Assembly (NCBI RefSeq): GCF_900196725.1 | Contig: NZ_FZMP01000090.1 | Location: forward strand, 1-49,303 | Source of the DNA: Candidatus Methanoperedens nitratireducens | GTDB lineage: Archaea; Halobacteriota; Methanosarcinia; Methanosarcinales; Methanoperedenaceae | DNA: 49,303 nt | Direction: 5' to 3' | In this document: piece after piece, positions 32,039 to 42,900 of the stretch | Layout: each line of letters starts with the position of its first letter | Position numbering within the stretch: position 1 is the first letter of the stretch | The notes under the pieces: generated by a model | Seen by the model: only the letters and a program-made list of their open reading frames with translations | The model's database searches: none | Told to the model about the DNA's origin: nothing | Made by a program: the position numbers and the translations under genes

Positions 32039-34225
32039 ATGACAAAGCTGAGGCGCATAGTTCTGAACGGATTAGATACTTCTGAAAAACTCAGGGTCAT
32101 AGGCAAATACGCCAGGCTTCTTATCGAGTACGGCAAGAGAGACCCGCAGGTAAGGGAACTGGCAGTAAGAACCGCAAGCAATTGCAGAGGAAAAGATGCC
32201 CTATGCGAAGTTAAATCACTTCATGCCTATGTCAGAGATAATATCCGGTACATCAAGGATATAGCGAATGTTGAGCGTTTCGCCACTCCTCAGCGAACTT
32301 TATTTTTGGAAAAAGCAGGCGATTGCGATGATTCCAGCATCGCCCTAAGTGCTCTCCTTGAAAGCATCGGGTATGAAACAAGGCTTGTTCTGGTTGACCC
32401 ACAACTAACAGGAAAATTCTCTCATGTGATAGCGCAAGTCCTCCTTGATGATGAATGGCATTGGATGGAGACGACCAGAAAAGTCCCTTTTGACTGGAGG
32501 CCACCGTTTACGATTTCTTATGTAGTTGATAAAAATTCAGCAGGAGACGAAGTAATGAAGGAACTGGATGATTTGTTTAATATGGGAAGCAGCAGCCTCG
32601 GAGAAACTGGACGTGGACGTTCCCAGGGCAGGGGCAGAAAAATAGGCTGGAATAAAGACTGGAATACAAAAACAAGAACTGGAAAAATTTCTGCCGAATT
32701 AATGAACAGGAAAAAGCAAATGCGTGACCTCGTTTTAAATCGGGTGAGGTCAGGTCAGATCAGCAGAGACCAGGCAACCACAGCCATAAGAAGGCTTGGA
32801 GAGGTTAATGACCTCGGAGAACTTGAAGAACTGGGATGGAGTTTGCCGAAACTCTCTATTCCGAAAATCTCCATTCCCAAGATCTCCCTGCCGGTATGGA
32901 GACCTCCGCCACCGCCTCCCAAACCTGTATCTACACCACCGAAAACTGCACCTGTAATAAACCGCATCGTGAGCGCAGCAACTCAGGCGAGGAACATTGT
33001 GACTGCTGTACAAAAGAAAGCAATACAGACAGTATCCGCACCCACAAAACCCCTGCTCAGTGCTATCGCAAAGAAAGCAGATCAGACAAGAACTACACTT
33101 GTAAAGAAGGCACAGACTGCCTTAGCGACCCAGCAAAAGATCACAGAGCAGAAAAAGGCTGATGCAAAGAACATCCTGCAAAATAAGTGGAACACCGTGC
33201 AGGACTTGATAAAGAAGGGGGGCATCACTGCACAGCAGGCAAAGCAGGTACAGGAAAAGCTCAGACAGCAGGCTACGACTGCTGCCGAGAAACTGAAAGC
33301 CGATCACCAACAGAAGAATGCCCTGATACTTGCACAGGAAGCCAAGAAGGAAAAAGAGATTGCTGCAAAGCAGGTCGAACTTGTAAAGACAGTCTCAAAA
33401 GAACCGATAGAGAAAGTCACATCAGAATATGATCCTTATCGTGGTAATTGGGTGCGCTCCGAGGAAGGCGACATAATCAGACCAGGAGGGGAACGGGGAT
33501 ATTGGAGCAAGGAACCTCCAAGACCTGAGTTCAGGTTAGAGCGCAGGCTGAAACTTGCTAAGGAGAAGCAGGAGAGCCAGCCGTCAGAACCGGCAGCACC
33601 CCAGACAGCACCCGAACCTGTATACACAGAACCAGCACCTTCCTATATAGAACCCGCATCGCAATTCACACCTGAGCCTGAGCAACCGTCATTCTGGGAG
33701 CCTGAGCCCGCCCCAGAACCCGAACCGCAGCCAGAGCCAGATCCACAGGCAGAAACCTATAGCGAGCCGGCCCCAGAGCAAGAATCCGTAACCGAACCTG
33801 CATCTGAGGAGTTCTATCAAGAGTATTCAGAGGAGGGAGGGGATGGATCATTGGACTTTGAGATGGGAGGTCTTGGCAGTGCAGGTCTTGGGATATGGGA
33901 ATTGGGTGCAACTGCAACCAAGAAAAAGAAAAAGAAGGTCAGTAAGACAACTGCCAAGCCGGTCAGTAAGGTCAAAAAGACGGTAATTAAGCCATCTGTT
34001 TTACTGAAAGCAAAGCCAGGCGAGACCCAGGCTCAAAAGAATCTGAGATTGAAGCAGAACACTGCAATTCTCAGAGCGAAATCCCAGACGACTAAGCGAC
34101 AGGTGGCTGAAAAGGAAGGCACCTGGCAAGATAAACTCATCAAAGCAGGTGCGATCCTGGGAGGTCTGGCAATCGGGGGATGGATTGTCAAGGACGTTAT
34201 CATTGCTAAAGTTACCAAAAGGTGA
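32039..34225 (+). CDS. transglutaminase-fold protein with Pro-rich, coiled-coil and C-terminal membrane segments
   Basis: 728 residues. Residues about 45-155 form a transglutaminase-like (papain-like) core: Cys96 in EKAGDCDDSSIA, His129 in FSHVIAQ, and Glu144 in WHWMETT as the possible third residue. Next come a Gly/Arg patch (GRGRSQGRGRK), a PPPPPPKP hinge near 290, a helical Ala/Gln/Lys-rich stretch (about 310-455), the 43-residue shared module (462-504), a Pro/Glu-rich region (about 520-600) and a C-terminal hydrophobic helix (AGAILGGLAIGGWIV) ending in Lys/Arg. GDCDD-type transglutaminase proteins occur in mobile and viral blocks, where they may process or cross-link surface proteins. ATG at 32039 is preferred over the TTG three bases before it. 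Confidence 0.72.
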   Translation: MTKLRRIVLNGLDTSEKLRVIGKYARLLIEYGKRDPQVRELAVRTASNCRGKDALCEVKSLHAYVRDNIRYIKDIANVERFATPQRTLFLEKAGDCDDSSIALSALLESIGYETRLVLVDPQLTGKFSHVIAQVLLDDEWHWMETTRKVPFDWRPPFTISYVVDKNSAGDEVMKELDDLFNMGSSSLGETGRGRSQGRGRKIGWNKDWNTKTRTGKISAELMNRKKQMRDLVLNRVRSGQISRDQATTAIRRLGEVNDLGELEELGWSLPKLSIPKISIPKISLPVWRPPPPPPKPVSTPPKTAPVINRIVSAATQARNIVTAVQKKAIQTVSAPTKPLLSAIAKKADQTRTTLVKKAQTALATQQKITEQKKADAKNILQNKWNTVQDLIKKGGITAQQAKQVQEKLRQQATTAAEKLKADHQQKNALILAQEAKKEKEIAAKQVELVKTVSKEPIEKVTSEYDPYRGNWVRSEEGDIIRPGGERGYWSKEPPRPEFRLERRLKLAKEKQESQPSEPAAPQTAPEPVYTEPAPSYIEPASQFTPEPEQPSFWEPEPAPEPEPQPEPDPQAETYSEPAPEQESVTEPASEEFYQEYSEEGGDGSLDFEMGGLGSAGLGIWELGATATKKKKKKVSKTTAKPVSKVKKTVIKPSVLLKAKPGETQAQKNLRLKQNTAILRAKSQTTKRQVAEKEGTWQDKLIKAGAILGGLAIGGWIVKDVIIAKVTKR
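33422..33550 (+). repeat. coding repeat module, copy 2 (129 bp)
   Basis: Second copy of the 43-residue module, inside the transglutaminase-fold gene. 37 of 43 residues match copy 1 at 30638-30766. Confidence 0.7.
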
Positions 34226-34233
34226 GGTAAGAT

Positions 34234-34818
34234 ATGTCGGCACTAAATGATAAAATAAAAGAAATAAATTCGTTGTATGCAAAAGCAATGTTTTTACTTG
34301 CCTCTAACAGGCAGAAATTGCTTGCGCTGCAACCTAAGCTCAGAACCCAGGAGCAGAAAGCGAGATTCCAGAAACTTGTAGATGCTCAGAAATCTCATGA
34401 AAACATACTTGCAAGCAAGATCAAGCCTACAATGGAGAAATTGAGAAAAGCCTTAGCCTTGACTAAACAGGTCGTCTCAAAGGTGAAAAATGCAGGGGCA
34501 GCCGTGAAACAGAAGTTTGTTTCAACTGCTCAGAGCATATGGAGCAAGGTAAAGGGAAAAGTTGGACTTAAAGGACTAAGAGGCATCGATGGCATTGATG
34601 ACCTCGGAGTAGCACCGATAATTGCAGCCGGTCTAATTGCAGCCGGTCTATTTACAGCACTCGGATACCTGATTTCACTTGCTCAGGGCCAGGCTGAATC
34701 AATCGATGCCCTCAATCAGTACATTGAGGAGCAGGCGCAGGCTCAACCAGCAGAGGAATACTACGAAGAACCCACCGATGAGTACACCGAAACAACTGAG
34801 ACTGAGGAGGAGTTCTAA
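34234..34818 (+). CDS. coiled-coil membrane protein, 194 aa
   Basis: GGTGAGGTAAG precedes the ATG. Residues 1-95 are helical and basic (coiled coil likely), 110-125 include a GLKGLRGIDGIDDLG stretch, and about 128-148 form one membrane helix (APIIAAGLIAAGLFTALGYL). The C-terminus is acidic (EEYYEEPTDEYTETTETEEE). The IDDLG-plus-membrane-helix layout and position right after the transglutaminase gene suggest a membrane or virion-membrane component. No family is recognised. Confidence 0.65.
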   Translation: MSALNDKIKEINSLYAKAMFLLASNRQKLLALQPKLRTQEQKARFQKLVDAQKSHENILASKIKPTMEKLRKALALTKQVVSKVKNAGAAVKQKFVSTAQSIWSKVKGKVGLKGLRGIDGIDDLGVAPIIAAGLIAAGLFTALGYLISLAQGQAESIDALNQYIEEQAQAQPAEEYYEEPTDEYTETTETEEEF

Positions 34819-34819
34819 C

Positions 34820-35083
34820 ATGGAGTTCGATTTAGATACAGGATACATGATAGTAGCTGCAATAGTAACAGTTGCATCAGTGCTACTTGGATTAAAATGG
34901 CAGCTTGCGAAGAAGAAACTGAGCCAGGTGAGGGTACTTATCGATAAAGTAGATGATGCACTTTATGACGACAATATCAGTGAGCAGGAGTTCAGGGACA
35001 TTGTAAAAACTCTTGTTGATCTGGTAGGCGAGACCGAAACCGAACAGTTGATCAATGGACTGAAAGCGAGAGTCGGAAGTTAA
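34820..35083 (+). CDS. small membrane protein, 87 aa
   Basis: ATG directly after the previous stop (TAACATG). N-terminal membrane helix at about 8-28 (YMIVAAIVTVASVLLGLKW) followed by a positively charged loop and an acidic helical domain. The open frame extends upstream but that part is a shadow of the previous gene. Topology (short outside end, cytoplasmic tail) recalls holin-like or virion membrane proteins. Not assigned. Confidence 0.65.
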   Translation: MEFDLDTGYMIVAAIVTVASVLLGLKWQLAKKKLSQVRVLIDKVDDALYDDNISEQEFRDIVKTLVDLVGETETEQLINGLKARVGS

Positions 35084-35099
35084 AGGAGGCACATTAAAT

Positions 35100-35777
35100 A
35101 TGCCCCAGACATGCCCGCACTGTGGGAAGCCCTTGACCCAGGGAATAGTCACAGAGAATTACGAAGCATTCTATACCTGTGACTGCGAAGGAGCAAAAAC
35201 AAAAAGGACGCTAAGAAAGAACCCTGAGCCTGATAAAAGCATAAAAGAGGCTGAACGCTACCTGCTGGAACAGACAAAAAAAACGCATGATAGATACATC
35301 GCTCTTGGTCTTGTTGAGGAAAAGTACGGAACTGATATTACCATTCAGTTAGCGAAAAAATATAGAATAGAAACATCTCTCAATAAACGTGATCCTGTGA
35401 AAAAGAATCCGTTAGCGGGAACTGATGTATGGGGTCATAAACTATTCATTGAGAACCCTACGCGGGAAGAATTGCAGGCGGTTGCTGATGCTATAGGCGT
35501 GCCGGTTGGCATTGAAAAAGACCTCAGCAAAGAGATGGAGATGTATAAGAGATTCCATCACAGGAAGCCCACTGAAATCATCAGGGTTGAGCATCCTTCG
35601 ATTCCTAAATCGCTTGTAGCTCTGGGGAAGCTGGAATCCATCATATACCGCAAGTGCTCTGATAACCAGGCTTACATTCATGATTTGAAGCACGGGTTAC
35701 TCTGTTCTGATAAGAAAGGCAAGCTCTGGATAGTCGGAGATAAAGCCCGAATCACAAGGCGAGGGATTGTAGGGTGA
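35100..35777 (+). CDS. zinc-finger protein sharing an ENPT segment with the RadC gene product
   Basis: 225 residues with GGAGG before the ATG. The N-terminal CPHCG...CDC pairs (residues about 4-35) form a zinc ribbon. Two KNP tags follow (RKNPEPDKS and KKNPLAGTD). The sequence KLFIENPTREELQAVADAIGVP (about residues 116-137) is repeated in the RadC protein as VFIENPTKEEIQEIADHFQCP. The C-terminus is unassigned (a Cys and His are present, not an obvious active site). The shared segment may be a dimerisation or targeting piece. Confidence 0.65.
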   Translation: MPQTCPHCGKPLTQGIVTENYEAFYTCDCEGAKTKRTLRKNPEPDKSIKEAERYLLEQTKKTHDRYIALGLVEEKYGTDITIQLAKKYRIETSLNKRDPVKKNPLAGTDVWGHKLFIENPTREELQAVADAIGVPVGIEKDLSKEMEMYKRFHHRKPTEIIRVEHPSIPKSLVALGKLESIIYRKCSDNQAYIHDLKHGLLCSDKKGKLWIVGDKARITRRGIVG

Positions 35778-35855
35778 GGAATATTCCTGCAGATGACTTG
35801 ATTTTGGCTGGTCTGAGCAAAATGAGGTAGCATTCAAAGAGCGAGAGGTAATAAA

Positions 35856-36962
35856 ATGAAATGTGAAGGATATGCAACTGACGCATATGGAATATGCGAG
35901 GGAGAAGCCACTAAAAGAGTTTTGATTGGCACACTCCCCTTCCATCTCTGTGAAAAATGCTATGGCAGGCTTAGAAAAGACCTGGGTGTAAGAAAGGGTG
36001 TAAGAAAAAACCCAACTCTGATAATCGCCAGGGACGGAAGTATCCATAGAAAGGTCAGAGGCAAAAAAGCCGTACCTGTACATGCAGGTATGAAACCTGA
36101 ATATATCCCTCATACAAGGGACTGTTTAAGAACCGGCAGTGACCCCTATTGCATTGCCTGTGCTGCAATTCGACAAAAAGCCAGCCTATCGAATCCCAGG
36201 GTGTTCATCGAGAATCCCACAAAGGAGGAGATACAGGAGATTGCAGACCATTTTCAGTGCCCTGTTGTGAGGATTAAACGTGCAAGGAAGAACCCAGTTA
36301 TCTATGGTGAAGCAGGGGATACCGGCAACATGATCCTGCGTGATAAGCAGAAAACCCTTGAGGAGCTTCTTGGAAAAGAAGGTTATGAAAAAGAGAAGCG
36401 GGAGTTTGAGGAGCGGGTAGCAAAAAGTCAGAGCGATCCAGAGAGGCTGGCTGACCTTGACAGGCAGGAGCGGGAGTATAAGAAGCTGCTGGAAGAGCAG
36501 CAAAAAGAGCTTGAGAAGCAGACAAAGCACAGCAAAGACCTGCCATATACGTTCAGGATTGAGCAGGTAATCATGAGGAAGAAACCCAATGTCAAAATCA
36601 ACTCTCCTGAAGATGTTGTCAGGCTCATGAAGAACATGGAAGATCATGACAGGGAGCATGCAGAAATTATCCATCTTGATACGAAAAATCAGGTAGTGGG
36701 TATCGAGAACATCAGTACAGGGTCAATAAATGCGTCAATAGTGCATCCCAGAGAAACCGTAAAAGGTGCTGTCTTGAATAACAGTGCTCACGTTATATTC
36801 GTTCATAATCATCCCTCAGGCAATCCAGAGCCCTCAAAAGAGGATATGGATTTGACCAAGAGATTAAAAGACGCTTTTGGTTTGCTTGGCATAGACCTCC
36901 TTGATAGCATGATTATCGGGAAGGATGGGTCTGTTTCACTGAAAGAACGGGGAGTTGTATGA
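35856..36962 (+). CDS. RadC/JAB-domain protein with N-terminal zinc finger
   Basis: 368 residues with AGAGGT before the ATG. A zinc finger (CEGYATDAYGICEG...CEKCYG) at about 2-42, KNP tags, the ENPTKEE segment, and a coiled coil (about 190-225) precede a RadC domain at 265-368. The JAMM metal site is intact: HNHPSG (H317, H319) and D330. RadC/JAB proteins are metallopeptidase-fold proteins often carried by phages and integrative elements; a role in DNA repair was not upheld for the bacterial protein, so function is open. The PVHAG version of the recurring motif also occurs (residues about 74-78). It ends with an ATGA overlap with the giant gene. Confidence 0.85.
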   Translation: MKCEGYATDAYGICEGEATKRVLIGTLPFHLCEKCYGRLRKDLGVRKGVRKNPTLIIARDGSIHRKVRGKKAVPVHAGMKPEYIPHTRDCLRTGSDPYCIACAAIRQKASLSNPRVFIENPTKEEIQEIADHFQCPVVRIKRARKNPVIYGEAGDTGNMILRDKQKTLEELLGKEGYEKEKREFEERVAKSQSDPERLADLDRQEREYKKLLEEQQKELEKQTKHSKDLPYTFRIEQVIMRKKPNVKINSPEDVVRLMKNMEDHDREHAEIIHLDTKNQVVGIENISTGSINASIVHPRETVKGAVLNNSAHVIFVHNHPSGNPEPSKEDMDLTKRLKDAFGLLGIDLLDSMIIGKDGSVSLKERGVV

Positions 36963-39900
36963 GTGGACTTATTGATAATCCACAGCTTACTTTTGATGAC
37001 CTACCATCAGTAGAGACCCATAAAGAGGAGTTCGGAAAAGATAAGGCCCAACCAAAAACTCCAAAGGTGATAGGGAAAAGTAAGGCTGAGGAATGGATCA
37101 AGTCTCTGAAAGAAAAACAGCAGGAAGAGAGCAAGGTCAAAGGGCAAATCTCATTAACAGGAGGAGCAAGTACTTCTCACAGGCTGACCGAGTTTGAAAT
37201 AGAAAAGAAAGATAATGAAAAGGAAAAGCTGGCTTTAGCAGAATCGTTAGGGGCAAAGGCTTTTAAAGAAGGTATAATCGCTCCCGCACACAATAAAGAG
37301 TTTTTGAAGATAATAAAGGACTGCAAAGTTGGAGAAGCAAAACCGTACCTTGAAGCCTGGAATAAGGGATGGATAAGAGAGAACCTTCATGGGACTACTG
37401 AGCTTCCAAGAAAACACATCTCATATTCAGAGGCAATAAAACAACTTCCAGGTAGGAGATTGAGTTTAGAAGAGATCAAAAAGATACCCAAAAGCAGCAG
37501 GCAGGCATTAACCTCCAAATACTTAGCTGAAACCTATCATTTAAGCCCTGCTGATGTTTATAATTGGGCGATCAAGCATAACGTGGACTTAGATGAGTTC
37601 ATGCTTAAAACAAAGCCTGGAACAGATGCAAGGAACTGTATTCACGTTGCGGTTTTAAGCGATAAGCCATTACCAGACATTGAAGCCATTGAAGCCAAAC
37701 CTGTACATACAGAACTCAAGACCGGGAAAAAAAGCGAAGTTGATGCTTTGGTCGAGAATATCATGGAGAGGGTACGGGCATCTAAAACGGTTAAAGAAGC
37801 AGCAGACATTAACCATGAATTAAACAAGCTATCTTTCAAGTACAATATACCTCAAGAAAAGATGGATAAGGTGTATGCGCTTATCCAGGCTACAATCGAT
37901 AGGCTGTACAAAGAAAAAGAACTGAAAGAATCATCGATAAGCGACCTTATAGCGAGGACCAAGGCTGCAAAGAACCGTGAGGAGCTTGATGCAGTGGGTA
38001 AAGATGTATCGGCATTCCTGGACTCCCTGCCATCCGTGACCGGCTTGAGAAGTGAAACCGATCCAGGGATGATAGTATCCAGGGCTTATAGCGAAAGGCT
38101 GCGGGAAATATCAAAAGTGCAGCCGATAACCCCAGAGGAGACCGCTAAGATGCATGCATGGGGTCATAAGGAACTGGATGCAATAAAATTCTATCGAGAC
38201 CAGGAGATCAAAAAGTACCAGAAGAATATTGATTACGTCAAGAGGGAGCAGAAAGACTTTGAAGAACTCACAGCCAAGCTCAAAAAAGACCCAGAGGATA
38301 AGACCCTGAAATGGAACTGGAAACAAGCTCGAAAAACACTTGAGACCAGTCTTAGTAGGATGCCTTATTGGGAAAAGGCAATTGAGAATTACAATTCCCC
38401 TGAGTGGCTTGAGAAACATAAAGACCACTACCATGAGCAATATATCAAGGAAGTCAAGAAGGCGATCTCCACAGGTAAACCCGTTCCTGCCGATGTCATA
38501 GCGCAATACCATGAGTTTAGAAAAGCCAGGGATGCCAGGGAGCGATATGAGAAGGGTTGGAAAACATCATTTGCGAATGTGAGCGCAGCAGTCGTTGAAG
38601 GCACAAAAGAGACTGCCGGTGTCAAGGTAAAGCGTCAGGACGGCAAGCCTATCACAAAGCAGCAGATTGAAGAAATCGTTTCAGGTCTAAAAGATGTTCA
38701 AGATGTTATCGGCAACATAATTCCGGTAATGAAAACAGAGAACATCACTGTTGCTCATACAAGCGGAAAGTATCCCTTCTTATCGCAAGCGGGAGGCATG
38801 TATCATCCAACAGAGAAAACCGTTACAATGGGGATAGCCGGTACGAATGCTACCGCTCATGAAATTGCTCACTTTATTGATGACATAGCAAAAAACGAGA
38901 TACCGCAGACTGGGCCAAAATACGACTTAAAACTGATAGGCGAAGCCTCAGCACGGATAAACAATTATTACGGTGTTGATAATATGCTCAGCCTGTCTCC
39001 GAAAAAGACAAAAGAGGAAAAGGAGAAGGCACGGTTATTGAGAGCGCACCTTGGGAGCTACTGGCGCAGGCAGGAAGAAATCTTTGCACGTCTGGTCGAG
39101 CAATACATAGCGTTCAAGAACCAGAAAAGCAGCACGGCGTACAATCCACTGCCGTTCTATGAGAAAACCCCTGGATGGTGGTCTCATGATGACTTCTTAA
39201 AACTGCTGCCGATGATCGAGGTTGAGTTTAAGAAAAAACTTGACCTTGCGTATAAGAAGGTCGGGATGACCTCTGCACCCGCTCCTGTACCGGTGCACGT
39301 TGCAGCAGCACCGGTTAAAAAATCTGATAAATCTGACGTAAAGCAGCCCTGGGAGATGACCCTAAAAGAGTATGTCGATATGCGCTCCGAGCACGCAGGA
39401 GGGTTTGATTTTGGCTTCCCGCAGTACCATAGAGAGCATGTCGAGGAAGCGATAAAACATGGTTTGCCAGTGCCAGAGGAAGTTCTGAAAGAGTACCCTG
39501 ATCTGATGGGTCTGAGAAAGAACCCAGGAGACCTTATAGGCTCTCCTCCGAACCCGATAATGAAGCAGCAGCTATTGAGACTGTGGAAGCAGTTGTTAGG
39601 TGCTGAGGATTTAGGGGACTTTGAGACCTTCATGAAAGAAGTCTCTGACCTGACTTATCATGAAGCAAAAGAGAAGCTGATAAAGACATACGGATCGCCA
39701 AAAGGCAAGGAAGGGGATAAATCTGCAAAAGCCGAAGCTCAGGTTTGCGATTATGCGATGGAGCAGTGCAATCAGGGAGAACAAGAAGCCTGTAAGGTAG
39801 CCTGTGATGAATGCGGGATGAAGGATGCCTGCGAGAAGGTTAAACCTGCACATACAGGTATGGCAGATATAGACATGACCGGCTTAATCGTGGATAAAGG

Positions 39901-42900
39901 GGAGCGATCAAGCAGATTAAGAATCGCATCCGGTGCATTGAAAGGCAAAACAGCCTTCCGGTGTCCAGAATGTTTCAGGGGTCTCATTCTGACAGAGAAA
40001 GGGCTTGTATGCGGGGAACATGGACTTATCCCTCTCACAGGCAGTATCCAGGTCGGCAGGCATACTCTGGGTCATGCTCTTGACCTGCGGAAGATAGGCA
40101 AAGATAAAGAGGTCACAAAGCAGGCAAAAGAAACCTATGCATGGTTCTTGGAGGAAGCTAAGGAATCAGGGTTCAAGACCGTAAAGGAGTATTACGACTC
40201 CCTGAAAGATAAGGAGCGGGATAGCTACAAGGAATATGCCAGGCTCGGAGTAGGGCTTGAAGAAATGTTCTCTAAACCCGAAAAGCCTGGAAAACTTGAG
40301 ACTGCCAAGAGCGACTATCAGGTACTAAACGACTGGCTTGATAAATCTGAAAAGGAGATAGACACACCCGAAGGCGTAGAGAAATACAAATCGGACTGGC
40401 AAACTGCTTATAAAGAAATTTATGATAGACTGCCGAAAGAACAGCAGGACGATATTTTTTCGAGACTGACCGGCTTGACGCAGTACATTTACGATAAAAA
40501 GAAAGAAGCGGAGGCTAAAAATATGAAGGAGACAGCACCGACTGAGGAAGTTAAAGAATGGGCGAAAAAGGCTCACGGCATTCAGGATTATAAAGGAATC
40601 CGAAATGATAGAATTGGGATGCTGAGGTACATACTCTATAAAGGTGAGATCGGGAATCTCAGAGACCGCAATGATGCTCTTAGCATGGCGATAGCTCTTG
40701 GGAAGGATTTGGGGTATGGTGAGCCTCCCGCATCTGGAAAATCACTTGAGCGGTACTATGCTGAAAAGATAGCCAATGAGACTGGTAAGGATGCCCCGAT
40801 AATAATGGGATCATCAACTGTGACACCCGTAGTTCAAGCACTTCCAGCAGAGGAAAAGAAGAAGGAAGCGGAGACTGAGCCGGTAAAAGTAACTGAATTT
40901 GTACCCAATAAATCGCTCATCAATAAAACGCTTGCAGACAGGTCACACATGGGGACAAGTTTTGACCCTGAAAAGAGAGCAGAACAGGAGATAAGCGGGT
41001 TCGTACAGGACGTTCAGAACGTATATGACAACCTCAAGAGATATGCCAAAACCCCTGCTCAGAAAGCTCTCCTCATAGAGGAAATGCAGAAGTTCCAGGC
41101 AGGATATGCCCAGAAGTACAATGAGAAATTGGCAGCGCATGGCAGGACGATAAGCTCATTCATTACCGGTGGGTCGAAATTCCCCACAAGACGAGCAGAA
41201 AAAGCCAATGCATCTTATGATAAGAGATTCCAGGAGATGCTTGACTGGAAGGACAGAGCAGAGAAAACCATTATCAGGAAGCTCAAAGGGGAAGCGATTG
41301 AGGAAGCCGGAGGGGAAGTTCCGCTCCTTGAAAAGAAGTTAAAAGACCTTGAGAAACTTCAAGAAATGATGGTTGAAGCGAATAAAATAATACGGAAAAA
41401 GGTTGAGCTTGGGATCGAGGGAGATTCAAAACTAAAGCAGCTTGTTAGTCTTGGATTCTCAGAACAGAGGGCAAGAGAGTTATTGACGGAGGACTTTGCA
41501 GGACGCAAAGGGTTCTCATATCACCTGCAAAACAATAATCAGGAGATTCACAGGTTAAGAGACCGAATAGCACAACTGCAAAGAAAAGAAGTCACTGAGA
41601 CCAGAGAATTTGAGTTTACGGATGGGCATATCCTGGATAATCAGGAAGATGATAGAGTCCAGATATTCTTTGACCAGAAGCCTTCCCAGGACATTATTTC
41701 AAAGCTGAAAGGGGAAGGATGGCATTGGTCGCCTTCAATTGGAGCGTGGCAGCGAAAGAGGACTGAGTATGCACTGATGAGCGCAAACCGGATCACAGGA
41801 GCGCAAGCTGAAACGCAGTTCGGACAGAAAGAAAAGGAGAAGACTGAGGAAAAGCCAGCAGAAAAAGAGAAGCCTAAAGAGCCTGAATACAAGAGACCTG
41901 AATACACACTTGAGCAGTGGACTGCGCTGTATGCTCCGCACCTGAATACGTGGTCATGGAATTATTATGTGAAAGGCTTTTCTTCCTGGTGGCAAAAAGT
42001 ATTCGGGACATTCAATGAACTCAAAGAGTTCTTGCAGAAAGGCGAGAGCGTGTTATGGGTTCATGGCGTGAGAGGCGATGAGAAAGTTATGTGGACTCCC
42101 AAGACCCTGACTGAACCCAAACTCTTAAAACAAGTAGGTACGAGCAGGGTTAGAGGGGACACATTATATTCCCTAGAACAGCCGTATTTCAACAGCCTGG
42201 ATGATAAATGGGTATGGCGAACCAATAAAGGGTTATTAAAGACCGGTGAATTGACTCCTGGCGATGTAGATGAGGCTGAACTACTGAATGCAAAGGAGTT
42301 TACCGAAGCTCAGAGAATAGAAGCCAGAATCGGGAGGGAGCTTGAGAAGTACCGCATGGATGATTATTCAAAAGCAGAGATAGGGAGTCTCTGGTTTGTG
42401 CCCGATCTTGTGAGGGATTTGATACAGGACGCTCAAAAACTTCCAAAGGCGACCTCTGAGAAGTATCTTAGCATCCTGGAAGATATGAGAGCCAGAGCGA
42501 TTGCAGAGAGGAATAAACGGGAAAAAGCGGAAAAAGCAGAAAAGGAAAAGCCTGCTGCTGAGCCTGCAAAACCTGAGCCGGTTGAGGTCAAACCTGTACA
42601 TACAGAGCCGAAGGCTGAGCCTGCCAAGGTCATAGTGCCAGAACTCATGTTCAAGAGTTATATTGAAAGCACCATGCTGACGACAGGAGCTTTGGCATCC
42701 CCAAAATTCCTGAGCGATGAGGTGATGGCGAAGGATATATACAAGAATATCCAGGTCTCACTTGAGGAGGCACGCCAGTTAGTTCCGAAGTTCAGGGCAT
42801 TTGCCGAGAAAAGAATTGGGAAGGATCAGATAGAGTCCGTAAACCAATCATTCGGGATTGATGTTGAACAGGAAGCTCATAATCTGGGGATTGACCTTGC

